This document shows, in pieces, positions 14,073 to 26,041 of a DNA stretch of 64,000 nt; positions within the stretch are counted from its first letter, which is position 1; the number at the start of each line of letters is the position of its first letter. Made by a program: the position numbers and the translations under genes. This DNA is from Xestospongia bergquistia (Eukaryota > Porifera > Demospongiae > Haplosclerida > Petrosiidae). The stretch is taken from NCBI GenBank assembly GCA_963965975.1, contig OZ014417.1:6816821-6880820 (forward strand), written 5' to 3'. The notes beneath the pieces were generated by a model, which ran no database searches, was not told the origin of the DNA, and worked only from the letters and a program-made list of their open reading frames with translations.

Positions 14073-15548
14073 TCATTCTTTCCATGGCTGCCAATACCCT
14101 GCATGTGCATTCATATACTGACAAGCATCTTGGTCACCAGGAACTGCTGTGTGGTAGCCCTGATCTTGCATATCTCGAGGCTCCTTAGAAAATTTATTAT
14201 AACCATCTACTAATTGTTGCAAAATATCAGGTTTTTCTTTAGCAAGGTCATGATGTTCATTAGGATCATTCACTATATCATACAAACAATATGGATCACA
14301 ATCTGGACCCTTTGGTCCATCAGTACATGGATAATCAAGAGGAGACCACATCAAACTGTCACAACCAAAGCTTTGTGGACCAACAACAAGTTTATAATCA
14401 CCCATTATTAAAGCTCCTTGATGGCGCCTATCAAAGTCATATCCCAGTACAATCTCATCGTGAGGTGTTTTCTCGTTTTCTCCTGTTATAATAGGCCACA
14501 CATCCATACTGTCTACAGGAAACTTGCCTGGACCAGAATCATTTGGATCAACACCAGCTAGCTTACAAAATGTAGTGTACCAATCAGCAATGTGAATAAA
14601 ACCTTGAGTAGACTTGCCTCTTCTTGACTCAGGTAAAAGACCACCATTAGCAAAGGCCAATGATCGAACACCACCTTCAAAGAAAGTTCCCTTACAACCT
14701 TTTAATGGATAGTTACTCCCACCACAAGGTGCACCACCATTATCAGCAGATACTATAAATATGGTGTTATCCCACATTCCTTTCTTCTTTAGTAGATCAA
14801 CAACATGTCCAGTCACATTATCAGCTACACTCACCATAGCTTGATATGTACGACGATTCTTACATGTGGAATTCACTGGATATTTATTTAACCACTCATC
14901 AGGAGCTTGTAATGGAGTATGTACATTATGTAATGGTAGATAAAGGAAGAATGGTTGCATAGGATTATGTTGATTTAATATATCTGTCAGATCATCCCTG
15001 TAAGTATAGGCATCATATGTACCATTACGTGAGTCTGGAGACAGATTTTTCCAAAAGTCAGTAGCACAGCTAACTTTTTGATTCATGTGATCCTCACCAC
15101 CTCCAAGAAAACCACTTGATGTATCAAATCCTCTGTTAACAGGTAGATATTCTGACTTGTAGAAACCTTCATGCCATTTACCAACCATATGAGTTTTGTA
15201 ACCTGCTGTTTTAAGTTTTGCTGGTAGTAGTGTCATATTAATGTTGACACCAACTAATCCTGATTGTGGAGGATTCCACTGATGTGAGTGATGAGGCCAA
15301 CGTCCAGTTAGGAATGATGCTCTAGAAGGTGAACAGTATTTGAAGACATAGTGTCGATCCAGGATAAGACCAGTCTGGGCTAGCATTTGAAAGTTGGGAG
15401 AGTAGATAGCTGGATTACGAAAACTCACATCGGCATATCCCCAGTCATCAACCAGAACAAAGACAATATGAGGTTTGGCTGGGGCATGCGCACCCTGTAC
15501 AGCTAATAACAATGATGTTATTACTGCAGTAGCTATTACTGAAGCCAT
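14073..15548 (-). CDS. Arylsulfatase B/I/J-like secreted sulfatase
   Basis: 491 residues, one exon, ATG 15548 (MASVIATAVI) with signal peptide to about residue 20. The formylglycine Cys is at 72. It is nearly identical to the gene at 7899-9386 from the signal peptide through LNQHNP (same HQWNPPQSGLVG and GGGEDHMNQKVSCA loops), although the two lie in opposite orientation and are separated by other, less similar copies. Its C-terminal third (GDYKLVVGPQSFGCDSLMW) instead matches the gene at 33953. Ends AGYWQPWKE. The core metal and catalytic residues are complete. Its 5' flank resembles those of the genes at 19001 and 27248 (CATGATTGAT and AATGT-CTTTGTTAT boxes), a sign of block duplication. 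Confidence 0.92.
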   Translation of the reverse strand: MASVIATAVITSLLLAVQGAHAPAKPHIVFVLVDDWGYADVSFRNPAIYSPNFQMLAQTGLILDRHYVFKYCSPSRASFLTGRWPHHSHQWNPPQSGLVGVNINMTLLPAKLKTAGYKTHMVGKWHEGFYKSEYLPVNRGFDTSSGFLGGGEDHMNQKVSCATDFWKNLSPDSRNGTYDAYTYRDDLTDILNQHNPMQPFFLYLPLHNVHTPLQAPDEWLNKYPVNSTCKNRRTYQAMVSVADNVTGHVVDLLKKKGMWDNTIFIVSADNGGAPCGGSNYPLKGCKGTFFEGGVRSLAFANGGLLPESRRGKSTQGFIHIADWYTTFCKLAGVDPNDSGPGKFPVDSMDVWPIITGENEKTPHDEIVLGYDFDRRHQGALIMGDYKLVVGPQSFGCDSLMWSPLDYPCTDGPKGPDCDPYCLYDIVNDPNEHHDLAKEKPDILQQLVDGYNKFSKEPRDMQDQGYHTAVPGDQDACQYMNAHAGYWQPWKE

Positions 15549-16052
15549 AACGCCTGAAAATGTTATTACTTAATGTTATATAACACTTCTGTGATCACAG
15601 TATGAATATCTTTGTTATGGCATAAATATTTGTTGGTATTAGGCCATATTAATTATTCATTGATCACAGTAGAAGTGTTAATTAATGAAATCTGATCAGT
15701 CTTAACACACAAAAGAATATGGGTAAATTAAATTATTACATGAAAGTCTAAAATTAATGATAACAGTTATACTTTGTGACTATGTCCTGTTGACATAAAT
15801 AGCAAATGTATATGAAAACAACATATCATTTCATTACCAAGTATTCTAATTGTTTCTATAATATTTAACACGAACATATCTTAATTCCATCTTTAATAAA
15901 AGTTCATAACACAAAAAAGCAATTTGCAAAAGTGTTTGTTTCATTAATTATGTATATAAATACCTTAATCTTTCAATTTTTGTCAATAAACCACCATGTG
16001 TTTTCTTGTAGTCCTTTCGAACATGTTCATTATTCAGAACTTTGTAACTGGT
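15549..16052. other. Intergenic, 5' flank of the preceding sulfatase
   Basis: AT-rich spacer with repeated TTAATTA and TGATCACAGTA words (15595 and 15662 carry the same TGATCACAGTA). No gene seen. Confidence 0.5.
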
Positions 16053-16345
16053 GTGGTAGCATTGATATGTTAATGTTAGCACCAATTAATCTGATGGTAG
16101 AGGATTCCACTGATGTGAGTGACGAGGCTAACATCAAGTTAGAAAATATGCTTCAGTAGTTGAACAATACTTGAAGACATAGTGTCAATCCACGATAAAA
16201 TGATGAAACCAATTAGCATTAGCATTTGAAAATTGGGAGATTAGATAGTTAAATTAAGGTAACTCACATCAGCATATCCCCATCATCGATTAGAGCTAAA
16301 ATAATATTGAGTTTGGATGGGCACTAATGACATTGATGACTAATA
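16053..16345 (-). pseudogene. N-terminal arylsulfatase fragment, badly decayed
   Basis: Minus-strand remnant covering the region from the signal peptide end to NINMT: recognisable pieces include the GATTCCACTGATGTGAGTGA block (loop after RWPHH), TACTTGAAGACATAGTGTC (HYVFKY) and CTCACATCAGCATATCCCC (WGYADVS). Many substitutions and small deletions break every frame; the downstream two thirds of the gene are absent. It faces the intact gene at 16846 head-to-head, so it is probably the dead partner of a former divergent pair like 6277/7899. Confidence 0.88.
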
Positions 16346-16845
16346 AAGAAATAAAAACAGCTGTAAAGTACATAATTATCACAAAACAATGATGACCCTA
16401 AAACAATGGGATAAAAACAAATATATTATTATTGCTGTATTGACTTTAATGTAATGAATAGAACCTAATACTGGTAAAGGGACTATGATGAGATATTAAA
16501 ATATTCTTTTTTTTTTTGAAAATAGACTAAACCACTTATTAGATGAAGTTGTACATACCTAGTGATCCAGAGGATGATCTTCATGTCAATGCATAAAAGT
16601 GGGAATAAAGACTCCACCAGCATTACATAAAAACAACAACAAGATACAAAACACCTTAATACAGCATTTACACTAAAAAGCTCCAATACCTTCTCTGTTT
16701 TCACGCTTAGTGTCAACCATTCATAAAAACAGTTTTTCTAAATTCAATTAATCAGTTTTATTCAAAAATCATTAATTAAGAAACAATTAAGCTAACCGGA
16801 TTCATCATTTTAGAGTGTTTGGGTGGAGCTGATTTTGTGCTAACA
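16346..16845. promoter_or_regulatory. Spacer and probable promoter of the next sulfatase
   Basis: Nothing coding was recognised from 16346 to about 16800. GGGTGGAGCT at 16821-16830 lies 15 bases before the ATG; closely related words sit at 37476-37485 and, inverted, at 39540-39549, each just before a start codon. No TATA box assigned. Confidence 0.35.
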
Positions 16846-18333
16846 ATGTTGTCTACTTTTGTTTTGGTTTCTTTATTTGTCATCAGTGTAGCTGGTGCCC
16901 CATCCAAACCTCATATTGTCTTTGTTCTGGTTGATGACTGGGGATATGCTGATGTTAGTTTTCGTAATCCAGCTATCTACTCTCCCAACTTTCATATGCT
17001 AGCTGAGACTGGTCTTATCCTGGATCGACACTATGTCTTCAAGTACTGTTCACCTTCTAGAGCATCTTTTCTAACTGGACGTTGGCCTCATCATGCTCAT
17101 CAATGGAACCCTCCAGAACCTGTTACAGTCGGTACTAATCTCAAAATGACAATGATACCAGCAAAGCTTAAAATGGCAGGTTATAAAACACATATGGTTG
17201 GTAAGTGGCATGAAGGTTTTTTTGAACAAGGTTATCTTCCTGTCAGCAGAGGATTTGATACCTCTAGTGGTTTTCTTGGAGGTGGTGAAAATCACATGAA
17301 TGAAAGAGTTGGCTGTGCAGTTGACTTCTGGAAGAACATGGCTCCGGATTCTCGCAATGGAACATATGATGCTTACATCTATAGAGATGATCTGACAGAT
17401 ATACTAAATCAACATGATCCTATGCAACCATTCTTCCTTTATCTACCATTACATAATGTACACACTCCATTACAAGCTCCTGATGAGTGGTTAAATAAAT
17501 ATCCAGTGAATTCAACATGTGAAAATCGTCGTACATATCAAGCTATGGTGAGTGTAGCTGATAATGTGACTGGACATGTTGTTGATCTACTAAAGAAGAA
17601 AGGAATGTGGGATAACACCATATTTATAGTATCTGCTGATAATGGTGGTGCACCTTGTGGTGGAAGTAACTATCCACTTAAAGGGAGCAAAGCAACTTTT
17701 TATGAAGGTGGTGTTCGATCATTGGCCTTTGCTAATGGTGGTCTTTTACCTGAGTCAAGAAGAGGCAAGTCTACTCAAGGTTTTATTCACATTGCTGATT
17801 GGTACACTACATTCTGTAAGCTAGCTGGTGTTGATCCAGATGATTCTGGTCCAGGCAAGTTTCCTGTAGACAGTATGGATGTGTGGCCTATTATAACAGG
17901 AGAAAATGAGAAAACACCTCATGATGAGATTGTACTGGGATATGACTTTGACTATAACAATGTTAAACGTCCTCATCAAGGTGCTATTATCGTTGGTAAT
18001 TACAAATTAATTATCGGTCCTCAAGAAGTTGGGTGTGATACAGCTATGTGGTCTCCATTAGACTATCCGTGCACTGATGGACGTATAGGAGATGACTGTG
18101 ATCCAAACTGTTTGTTTGATATCGTCAATGATCCTAGAGAATTAAATAACCTTGCTAAAACAGAACCTAAACTGATGCAGGGACTACTTCAACGTTATAA
18201 CAAATATTCCCAAGAGCCTCGTGATATGCAAGATCAAGGTTATCATTCTAATGAAGATTTACCTAGTGATCCTAATGCATGTCAATACATGAGAGAGCAT
18301 GCAGGCTACTGGCAGCCATGGAAAAATACCTGA
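16846..18333 (+). CDS. Arylsulfatase B/I/J-like secreted sulfatase
   Basis: 495 residues, one exon. ATG 16846 starts MLSTFVLVSLFVISVAGA, a strong signal peptide; the TTG-initiated nine-residue extension is ignored. Full set of landmarks: VDDWGYAD, CSPSRASFLTGR, HMVGKWHEG, HNVHTP, SADNGG, GSKATFYEGGVR. Its loops are distinctive: HQWNPPEPVTVGTNLKM and GGGENHMNERVGCAVDFW. From LTDILNQHDPMQ to the middle it matches the 14073 gene, then its C-terminal third (FDIVNDPRELNNLAKTEPK) is close only to the fragment at 33370. Ends AGYWQPWKNT. One of only two intact arylsulfatases on the plus strand. Confidence 0.92.
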   Translation: MLSTFVLVSLFVISVAGAPSKPHIVFVLVDDWGYADVSFRNPAIYSPNFHMLAETGLILDRHYVFKYCSPSRASFLTGRWPHHAHQWNPPEPVTVGTNLKMTMIPAKLKMAGYKTHMVGKWHEGFFEQGYLPVSRGFDTSSGFLGGGENHMNERVGCAVDFWKNMAPDSRNGTYDAYIYRDDLTDILNQHDPMQPFFLYLPLHNVHTPLQAPDEWLNKYPVNSTCENRRTYQAMVSVADNVTGHVVDLLKKKGMWDNTIFIVSADNGGAPCGGSNYPLKGSKATFYEGGVRSLAFANGGLLPESRRGKSTQGFIHIADWYTTFCKLAGVDPDDSGPGKFPVDSMDVWPIITGENEKTPHDEIVLGYDFDYNNVKRPHQGAIIVGNYKLIIGPQEVGCDTAMWSPLDYPCTDGRIGDDCDPNCLFDIVNDPRELNNLAKTEPKLMQGLLQRYNKYSQEPRDMQDQGYHSNEDLPSDPNACQYMREHAGYWQPWKNT

Positions 18334-19000
18334 AAATAACATTACACTAAATGCTATATCATCAAAATGCTACATGTAAATACCAACAACACCTTTTGCT
18401 GATAGTTAGGATTTTGTAGTTGTTTATACTTATTTTAGCCACATATTTCAAAGCATTATAAAAAATAGTTTATTAGTAATAATTAATGTCAGAACAGAAA
18501 TTGTCTATTGACTTATTCTCGCTGGACTCCATTACGAATAAGCGTCAACACTTTGCCCAGTGATAAACCCTCCATTGAATAATACCCTGGCTTACAAAAC
18601 CTTAATATGATGCTAGTCTACATTGATGATTTGCCAATGACATGACCACTGTTGAGTTGGAAACATTATCTTGCATTATTAGAATGTAATTAACTGCTAC
18701 ACAAGACAAAGAAATAGGACATTTGACACAAATCATTCCAATGACTGTTTATCAGTGATAGCATGGCAGCTACTATCATTCTTGTGAAATAATTAAAAAT
18801 AAACTCAATGCAACTTAAAATTTCTTATCTATCTGCTGCATTTTGGTAAGTAAACTGTAGCAGTTTATCGCTGACTAAGTTATTTATTTATTACTAATTT
18901 AATGTATAAATATACAATATTTTGGTCATGTTAATTTTAGCAAAAAGTGACAGTCATTAGCAATTCTTGGGAATACAAGAACAGGAATTGGTAGACTACT
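18334..19000. other. Intergenic between convergent sulfatases
   Basis: 3' flanks of two convergent genes. No ORF, tandem repeat or sulfatase relic was recognised. Confidence 0.45.
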
Positions 19001-20495
19001 TTAAATATTGTCATCTTTCCAGGGTTGCCAATATTCTCCTTTTGATTTCATATATTCACAAGCATTAGGATCATCAGGAACGTCTATACCAGTGTGATAG
19101 CCTTGATCCTGCATATGTTGTGGTTTATTTGAATACTTGTTGTAATGATCTAACAACTCTTTGAGTATATCTGGTTTCTCTTTACTGAGATCATGTTCCT
19201 CTCGAGGATCATTGACAATGTCATAGAGACAGTATGGATCACAGTTCTCTCCTTTTGGTCCATCACTACAAGGATAATCTAATGGAGACCACATTAAATT
19301 ATCACAGCTTTTACCCTGAGCTCCTACAATTAACTTATAATTACTAAATATTAAAGCACCAGAATTTGAAAAGTTGTACCCCAGTACAATCTCATCATGA
19401 GGTGTCTTCTCATTTTCTCCTGTTATAATAGGCCAAACATCCATGCTATCCACAGGGAACTTTCCTGGACCAGAATCATCTGGATCAACCAACACCAGCT
19501 AGCTTACAGAATGTAGTGTACCAATCAGCAATGTGAATAAAACCTTGAGTAGACTTGCCTCTTCTTGACTCAGGTAAAAGACCACCATTAGCAAAGGCTA
19601 ACGATCGCACACCACCTTCAAAGAAAGTCATTTTGCTACCTTTAAGAGGGTAGTTACTCCCACCACAAGGTGCACCACCATTATCAGCAGATACTATAAA
19701 TATGGTATTATCCCACATTCCTTTCTTTTTTAGTAGATCAACAACATGTCCAGTCACATTATCAGCTACACTCACCATAGCTTGATATGTACGACGATTC
19801 TTACATGTGGAATTCACTGGATATTTATTTAACCACTCATCAGGAGCTTGAAATGGAGCATGTACATTATGTAATGGTAGATAAAGGAAGAATGGTTGTG
19901 TTGGATCATGCTGATTTAGTATATCTGTCAGATCATCTCTATAAGTATAGGCATCATATGTACCATTACGTGAGTCTGGAGACAGATTTTTCCAAAAATC
20001 AACAACACAATTGTAAATCATACCAACCCTTTGATTCATGTGATCCTCACCACCTCCAAGAAAACCACTTGATGTATCAAATCCTCTGTTAACAGGTAGA
20101 TATTCTGACTTGTAGAAACCTTCATGCCATTTACCAACCATATGAGTTTTGTAACCTGCTGTTTTAAGTTTTGCTGGTAGTAGTGTCATATTAATGTTGA
20201 CACCAACTAATCCTGATTGTGGAGGATTCCACTGATGTGAGTGATGAGGCCAACGTCCAGTTAAAAATGATGCTCTAGAAGGTGAACAGTACTTGAAGAC
20301 ATAGTGTCGATCCAGGATAAGACCAGTCTCAGCTAGTATTTGAAAATTGGGAGAGTAGATAGCTGGATTGCGAAAACTCACATCAGCATATCCCCAGTCA
20401 TCAACCAGAACAAAGACAATATGAGGTTTGATTGGGACACCTTGTACAGCTAATAACAATGATGTTATTACTGCAGTTACTTGTAGTAAAACCAT
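19001..20495 (-). pseudogene. Arylsulfatase B/I/J-like gene broken by a 4-bp tandem duplication
   Basis: Start ATG 20495 (MVLLQVTAVITSLLLAVQG). The first 335 residues are open with all catalytic motifs; then at about 19487-19496 the sequence ATCAACCAACACC replaces ATCAACACC of every paralogue. The four extra bases shift the frame after FCKLAGV and the rest (VDPDDSGPGKFPVDS to EYWQPWKDDNI) is open in another frame. Also odd: an insertion of about four residues (GMIYN) before CVVDFW. The N-terminal half matches the 14073 gene and the C-terminal half the 27248 gene, so it is mosaic. With only one lesion the loss is recent, or the read is wrong. Confidence 0.85.
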
Positions 20496-21484
20496 GATAT
20501 TTTGTAGAAGCTGTTACTTAACGTTACATAATATGTGCATGATTGATACGAATGAATTTCTTTATAATGCCTGAATGTATCATGAATAATGTAACTATTA
20601 TTTAACTATAGTGTGTTCCCATGCCATTGTAAGACCATTATGAGGTACTAGTTATATCCTATGCATCATGGGCTTTGTCAAGTTCATCAATTGAACACTT
20701 TTCTATTTGTTTATCCTCATACATGTATGCTTACAGTTGAATTTATTAATAAACTTTCATTCCATATTAAAATGTTGATAACAAAACTCCTAACCATTGA
20801 AATTTATATTAGTCAGAACATCCAAGTACATACATGAACTCAATTATTATCTATTAAGTAATTAATTTAATGGATAATGATTGGTAATTAATAACTTTTA
20901 TATATACTGAATATCCTACAACAATGTAAGTCATGAATATTTATAGAAGCTTACTACTACTGAGTATTCTATCAGTATACATCATGTTTCAACAAGTAAT
21001 CTTTGTAATATCCATATAGAGGTGCAACTTAATAGATAACAAATATCTTATTTATGAGTACCCAATAACAAGTGATTTCTATCTTTTATTATATAAAGAA
21101 GACAACTCATATACTGCTCCTGTGTAGTTGAAGGACTGCTGTTGAGCAGATATGTGAAGTGAATAATAAAATTAATGTGTGCTTGTTATTATTATCCTAG
21201 ACCACGTCCCAAACATTCCTAAACCCTAAAGTGCAATAATAAGTGTCTATACTCTATTTTGACACTAATAACTTCTCATATATGGAGGTAGGTAATTATA
21301 GAACATCTTCCTCAAGCAAATATTTTAAGTAAACTCGTGTCTTTTTTTCTATAAAAAACAGTTACTGTATTATTATTATATAATGATTACAGAGATACGT
21401 TCTATATTAATAACATTAATTCTCACTCTCAGTATAGGGACAATAATGAGTACAGTAGGCACATTTGTGCCCAGTGTCAGGCAC
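20496..21484. repeat. Intergenic with a diverged copy of a dispersed block
   Basis: About 20745-21010 resembles 24650-24900 and 29222-29400: all carry ACATCCAAGTA, then a long TTGGTAATTAATA-type stretch and CTGAGTAT(CCTACA)TCAATG. The block therefore occurs three times in this window, each near the 5' side of a sulfatase. The remainder holds no gene. Confidence 0.6.
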
Positions 21485-23532
21485 TTATACTGCTGCCCAA
21501 ACAATCCCAGTAATGACCCAATAAGACACTCCATACACAATAGCTACAATATCAAGGATCAAAGCAGTTTGGCCACTACTTTTAGCATCTTTCATATTAC
21601 CTCGTACCTCAGCATCACGAGCCTATATAGATACATACATGCATACAATTTGTAATTAATTCTATAGTCTTTGAATATCATACTTACACCAATGGCAAAG
21701 AGAATAGCTGGAACAACACAGAACAGTGCCTCACACTTCAGAACAAAAAAGCAAACAAATACCAACACAATCGACAGTGTCAAATAATGATCCTTAGCAG
21801 GAGAATGAACAACAGTCTGTACCACTGGAGTTGGTTGTGATGTTATAACAGCTACATCAGTAGACTATAAATATTAAAAAAATATTTTCGCTATATATTG
21901 TCAATTGTGAAGATATGTAACTCACAGCCTGATTTTGTGCAGATGGAGTAACCTGAGCAGCTGGAGGAAATGGTTGCTGTTGGCCAGGAGTTGGATAATA
22001 AGGTAGAGGTGGAACTTCTGCGTATATGTTCAAATAATTCACTAGTTGCATGATTATAAAATTTACTCTGTACCTTGCTGTGGTGGATAACTTTGTTCTT
22101 GTGGGTAATACCCTTGTTGTGGGGGATAACTTTGTCCCTGTGGGTACCCTTGCTGTGGTGGATAGCTTTGTCCTTGTGGGTACCCTTGCTGTGGTGGATA
22201 GCTTTGTCCTTGTGGGTATCCCTGCTGTTGTGGATAACCTTGTCCTTGTGGGTACTCTTGCTGTGGTGGATAACTTTGTCCTTGTTGGTACTCTTGCTGA
22301 GGTGGATAACTTTGTCCTTGTGGGTACCCTTGCTGTGGTGAATAGCTTTGTCCTTGTGGGTACCCTTGCTGTGGTGGATAGCTTTGTCCCTGTGGGTACC
22401 CTTGCTGTGGTGGATAACTTTGTCCTTGTGGGTAATTCCCATGCTGTTGTACATGTGGATATGCTTGTTGTGGTGATGGATATGTTACCTCTCCTTCAGG
22501 CACATGGTAATGTACTTGCTATTATCATATGTTAATAAATAATTAGAATAAATTTTATCAATAAATTCCTCTTGTGTTAGAAGCAGTCAACAAATTTTAC
22601 TCTGTAATATGCTGATATCACCATTATAACTTTCATTAATTGATACACGATAGATAAATATCTTACAATTATTATAAACCTTCCATTAGACTGGAATAAA
22701 TCTTAATATAATGGATCTTTAATAATGAATATTCATTAACCATTGAGAAATATATAAATTATATAACTAATATGCTATAATTAGAACACCCATTAATTTG
22801 TAGCTTACATCACTGGATTACTATGGACGGAATTCAAAACTTGTATAAATTACAAACTCGTTACTTTGCAATAATATACCATACAACAAACAATAATGGT
22901 TCACTAATGTTAGATACAATTCAGTTGTTAAATAGCTGATTTACTTTTACAATGACATTACTCCCTTAATTATATTATGACATAAATATCATAACAAAGG
23001 ACTATACAAAAATTGGATTGACTCAGTATCTTAACATTGCTACACTAGTTGGCATGGAATGTAATTAGGTAGCTCATCTGTAAATACATCAAATAACTCA
23101 ATCTTGAGTATAAACATTACCTGAGGTGGATAGACATTGTAACCTAAATAAAAGACAAAGAGCAGTACTTGATACTATAGTCACACATGTCAAAGCACAA
23201 GAAAAACAAGACTGATCTACTAACAGCCTGTGATGAAATTGGACATTCATATACTATAGATATGCCATTCACAAAATTTGAATAAACAGCCATACTGAAT
23301 ATAATGTTAAGACTAGCTGTTTGCATAAGGATTTTCTCAGCTTTGGGATAATATATATCTGCTTCACTGAAATGCACATGGCACTTGACAAGGATGCAAA
23401 CAATTGACTCTATGATGATAATATAAATATATATATTATAATTTAACATTTAATCTCTATTTTCCACCCACTACATACTGAGTCACTAGTATGATACTTT
23501 TAAAGTTTAGAGTAGTCTCGCTCACCTTCCAT
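21485..23532 (-). CDS. Proline/glutamine/tyrosine-rich CD225-domain (dispanin) membrane protein
   Basis: Six exons, all phases agree: 23526-23532, 23121-23143, 22074-22518, 21926-22017, 21688-21864, 21485-21622; 293 residues. It starts [10 protein letters not shown], then has ten 12-residue units of the [12 protein letters not shown] type, a PxP-rich linker, and a C-terminal CD225 domain: first membrane segment ([20 protein letters not shown]...), intracellular loop [20 protein letters not shown], second membrane segment ending WAAV. The loop aligns with the [20 protein letters not shown] region of IFITM proteins, and the last intron falls at the same point (before ARD) as the single intron of vertebrate IFITM genes. 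By family it is a two-pass membrane protein of plasma or endosomal membranes; proline-rich dispanins such as PRRT/SynDIG types are closest in layout. Exons 1 and 2 (7 and 23 coding bases) rest on splice signals only. Confidence 0.82.
22080..22440. repeat. 36-bp coding minisatellite
   Basis: Ten copies of a 36-bp unit encode the 12-residue Pro/Gln/Tyr repeats of the CD225 protein. Because the unit is a multiple of three, long open frames also appear in the other frames on both strands; these are artefacts of the repeat. Confidence 0.95.
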
Positions 23533-24715
23533 GTCAGTGTCTAGATCCTCTTTATCAATTGGTCTGGCAGGACTATGTACGAAATTCCTTGCAAGTATGC
23601 GAGCATAAACGGGAATACACGTAAATGAATACGCGTATACCAGCAAATTATTAAGTCTTTGATTCAGTCAATTTGAGTTAGTAGTGTTACTGCAGACAAA
23701 GCTAGCTAGATGTATATATTACTACCAGTGAACACGTACAGTATATTTCTAAAACATGGCTGAAAGTTGTGACATCTATAATGTGGTTTAAATATTGCAT
23801 GGCTAGTCTCAGCCCCAAACTTACATACCTTAGTGAGGCTGAAACAAAGTATCAAGTTAACATGTAGAATCAACTTTAGTATAGTTAATAGCCTGTATTA
23901 ACATGGAGCAACTACTGAGTAGTTAGTTGAGGGAGTAGAGTCCATAGAAAGGACTCCATCAAATTCAGTACTAATGCACTAAAAAACAAACTTCGTAATT
24001 TTCAATTATCAATGATGAAACTACAAAGCTACTAGACTGTATTAAATTAATACTTTAAAGAATGCTTATTGATGGCGTCTGTTGTGAGTGAAGTGGTTAT
24101 ATGTTGCCATATTAACACATACCAGGCATACCTATTGTATATGGGTAGTCTTGTACCCCAGACTACTACTACTACTACTCACTATAGTATGTGACACATT
24201 TGTTTGAAATTATAGCAAACCCAATTGCTGCCATATTCATATTTGAATAACGACTGATTTATGATATTATATAAACCAGTAATATATACCTGTAATTCAG
24301 GTTGACATAACAGGACATGACATTCTTTCACCATGAACAAAAACCTATGCTTCTGACAATTAATTAGGCTGTGTTAATTGGTATATCGAGGTGAAAGGAC
24401 ACTGGGAAAATTTTGAGAAGGAATATTTGTATTTTGGGGAATTTTAATTTTCGCGATATAGTCAAATACCACGCCCATTAACCGGCAATTTAAGATTTTA
24501 TTTTCGCGAATGGCTTTATATTCCCGAATTTGTGAAAATATTTTTCCTCAATAATAATAATATATTAGTCTAAATTAAAATGCAAGAGTAAACTTTATAT
24601 ACCATTATAACTGTTTAGCTTTGTTAAGTGCAACTAATATTAATAAACAAAATTCAGCATACTGCTACAGAAATTCATTTCTCTTTACAAGTCTCTAAAA
24701 CAAAATTCCCAAACA
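23533..24715. other. Intergenic, 5' region of the CD225 gene
   Basis: The 5' UTR of the CD225 gene probably extends to about 23700. A short ACT trinucleotide run lies at 24163-24178. No ORF or recognised gene. 24400-24552 is listed separately. Confidence 0.45.
24400..24552. mobile_element. Weak fold-back element with CGCGAAAA-type ends
   Basis: TGGGAAAATTTTGAGAAGG...TTTTCGCG on the left and TTTTCGCGAATGG...GAATTTGTGAAAATATTT on the right are imperfect inverted arms. The composition resembles the larger palindromic element at 53195-53616. Decayed; boundaries are approximate. Confidence 0.3.
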
Positions 24716-25611
24716 TTGAAATTAACATTAATCATTACATCCAAGTATATTCATGTATCAATTACTATCTATTGAGTAACTAATCTCATGGATATTGATT
24801 GGTAATTAATAGATTATAATTGCTACTATTCTGAGTATCAATGAAAAGTCATGATTATTTATTAATTATCTATTAGTATGGAGAGTAATGAATATTATCA
24901 GTGATATTTTAGCAACTGAATTAAGTAACTGCTGTAACCTTTAGAGCATGATATGACAAGAATGACAATTGATTTTTATTTCAGATTATAGTTTTTGTTG
25001 TTTGAAGAGACAAAATATATTATCAGGATTGTTTTGAATGCAATTTATGGATATATACAAATTAAACACTTTCATTTCTCTCCCCCTCCTAATCCCATAA
25101 AATAGTACCTACTAATTTGGTTTGAAAGAGTTGAGAACATCAGTGAAACTCAAATAATTTTGGGAATTCCAAGAAAATTGTAATATCTAAAACAGTATAT
25201 TTCCATGACAGCTCAACTACCTCATAGATTTATGAACTACTTTTATGCATGAAGATTTTAAGAACTCAAATTTTTATACAAAAAATCATGAACACTTCTT
25301 GCAATTTGTGAACTGTGACTGTGAGTCATTAAAAATCTCACTATATTGCACTAATTTAGTTATTATAGTCGTCATAAATAAGAAGTGTTGATTTGTAATA
25401 TATGTGCAACTTTGATCAAATATCGGTACTCAGAGCCTCACAATGTGATTCAATGAACTACAAATGATATTAAAAGCACTAAATCATCATTCTAATACTT
25501 GTAATCCTGTTCCATTTATTAACTCTAACTTTATTATACTCATTTTTCCTCCTACCTTAGAGATTTATTCTTATCGTCCTGATTGTATACAATCTACTTA
25601 TGTATCAATTT

Positions 25612-26041
25612 CTGGAACTAGTCCATCTACTGATATTGTGTGGTTGAATGATATGACATGTAAAAATAGCTCATATCAGTGTCTAAATCACTGTTTCAAA
25701 GCTCTGCATTCAGCTATAAGTTGTAGCAGTAATAAGTATGTTAGTATCCAATGTACATATGATGTTGCTATTGCTAACAAAGCCACTTCAGGTAGCGAAG
25801 ACATGTGTACTGGTAACTCAGGAGGTGGTGACTTCTTTAATGGAGCAGTTGTTGTCACTGCTATTGCCGTAGTAGCTTTTCTCATAATTATTGTTACAAT
25901 TGTGGTGATTACATTAATGACTTGTCATCTTGTTACTTGGCACAATATAGGCATTGAGGTAAAGGCTATCAGTCAATTCAGAACTAAAGGCACAAGATGT
26001 CAGTGTTCTTTCGCTGATTCTTTATTTGCAAACTGTTTTCA
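25612..26041 (+). pseudogene. SRCR receptor, 5'-deleted copy
   Basis: Matches residues from about 194 of the intact receptor at 30331-31302: GTSPSTDIVWL..., the Cys-rich end of SRCR domain 2, the SGSEDxCT linker and the membrane segment. Promoter, start codon, signal peptide, SRCR1 and half of SRCR2 are missing, because sequence equivalent to 30118 is joined directly to sequence equivalent to about 30912. A small deletion after LMTCHLV shifts the frame of the tail. The surrounding ORF (25464-26045) is thus fortuitous at its 5' end. Confidence 0.88.

Noticed and set aside
22050..22535. 161-codon plus-strand and 187-codon minus-strand ORFs over the proline repeat
   Set aside because: They are off-frame readings of a 36-bp coding minisatellite; only the [11 protein letters not shown] frame joins in phase to the CD225 exons.
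25464..25611. 5' part of the 193-codon ORF as a new N-terminus for the SRCR copy
   Set aside because: It corresponds to non-coding upstream sequence of the intact segment (30010-30118), joined by a deletion.
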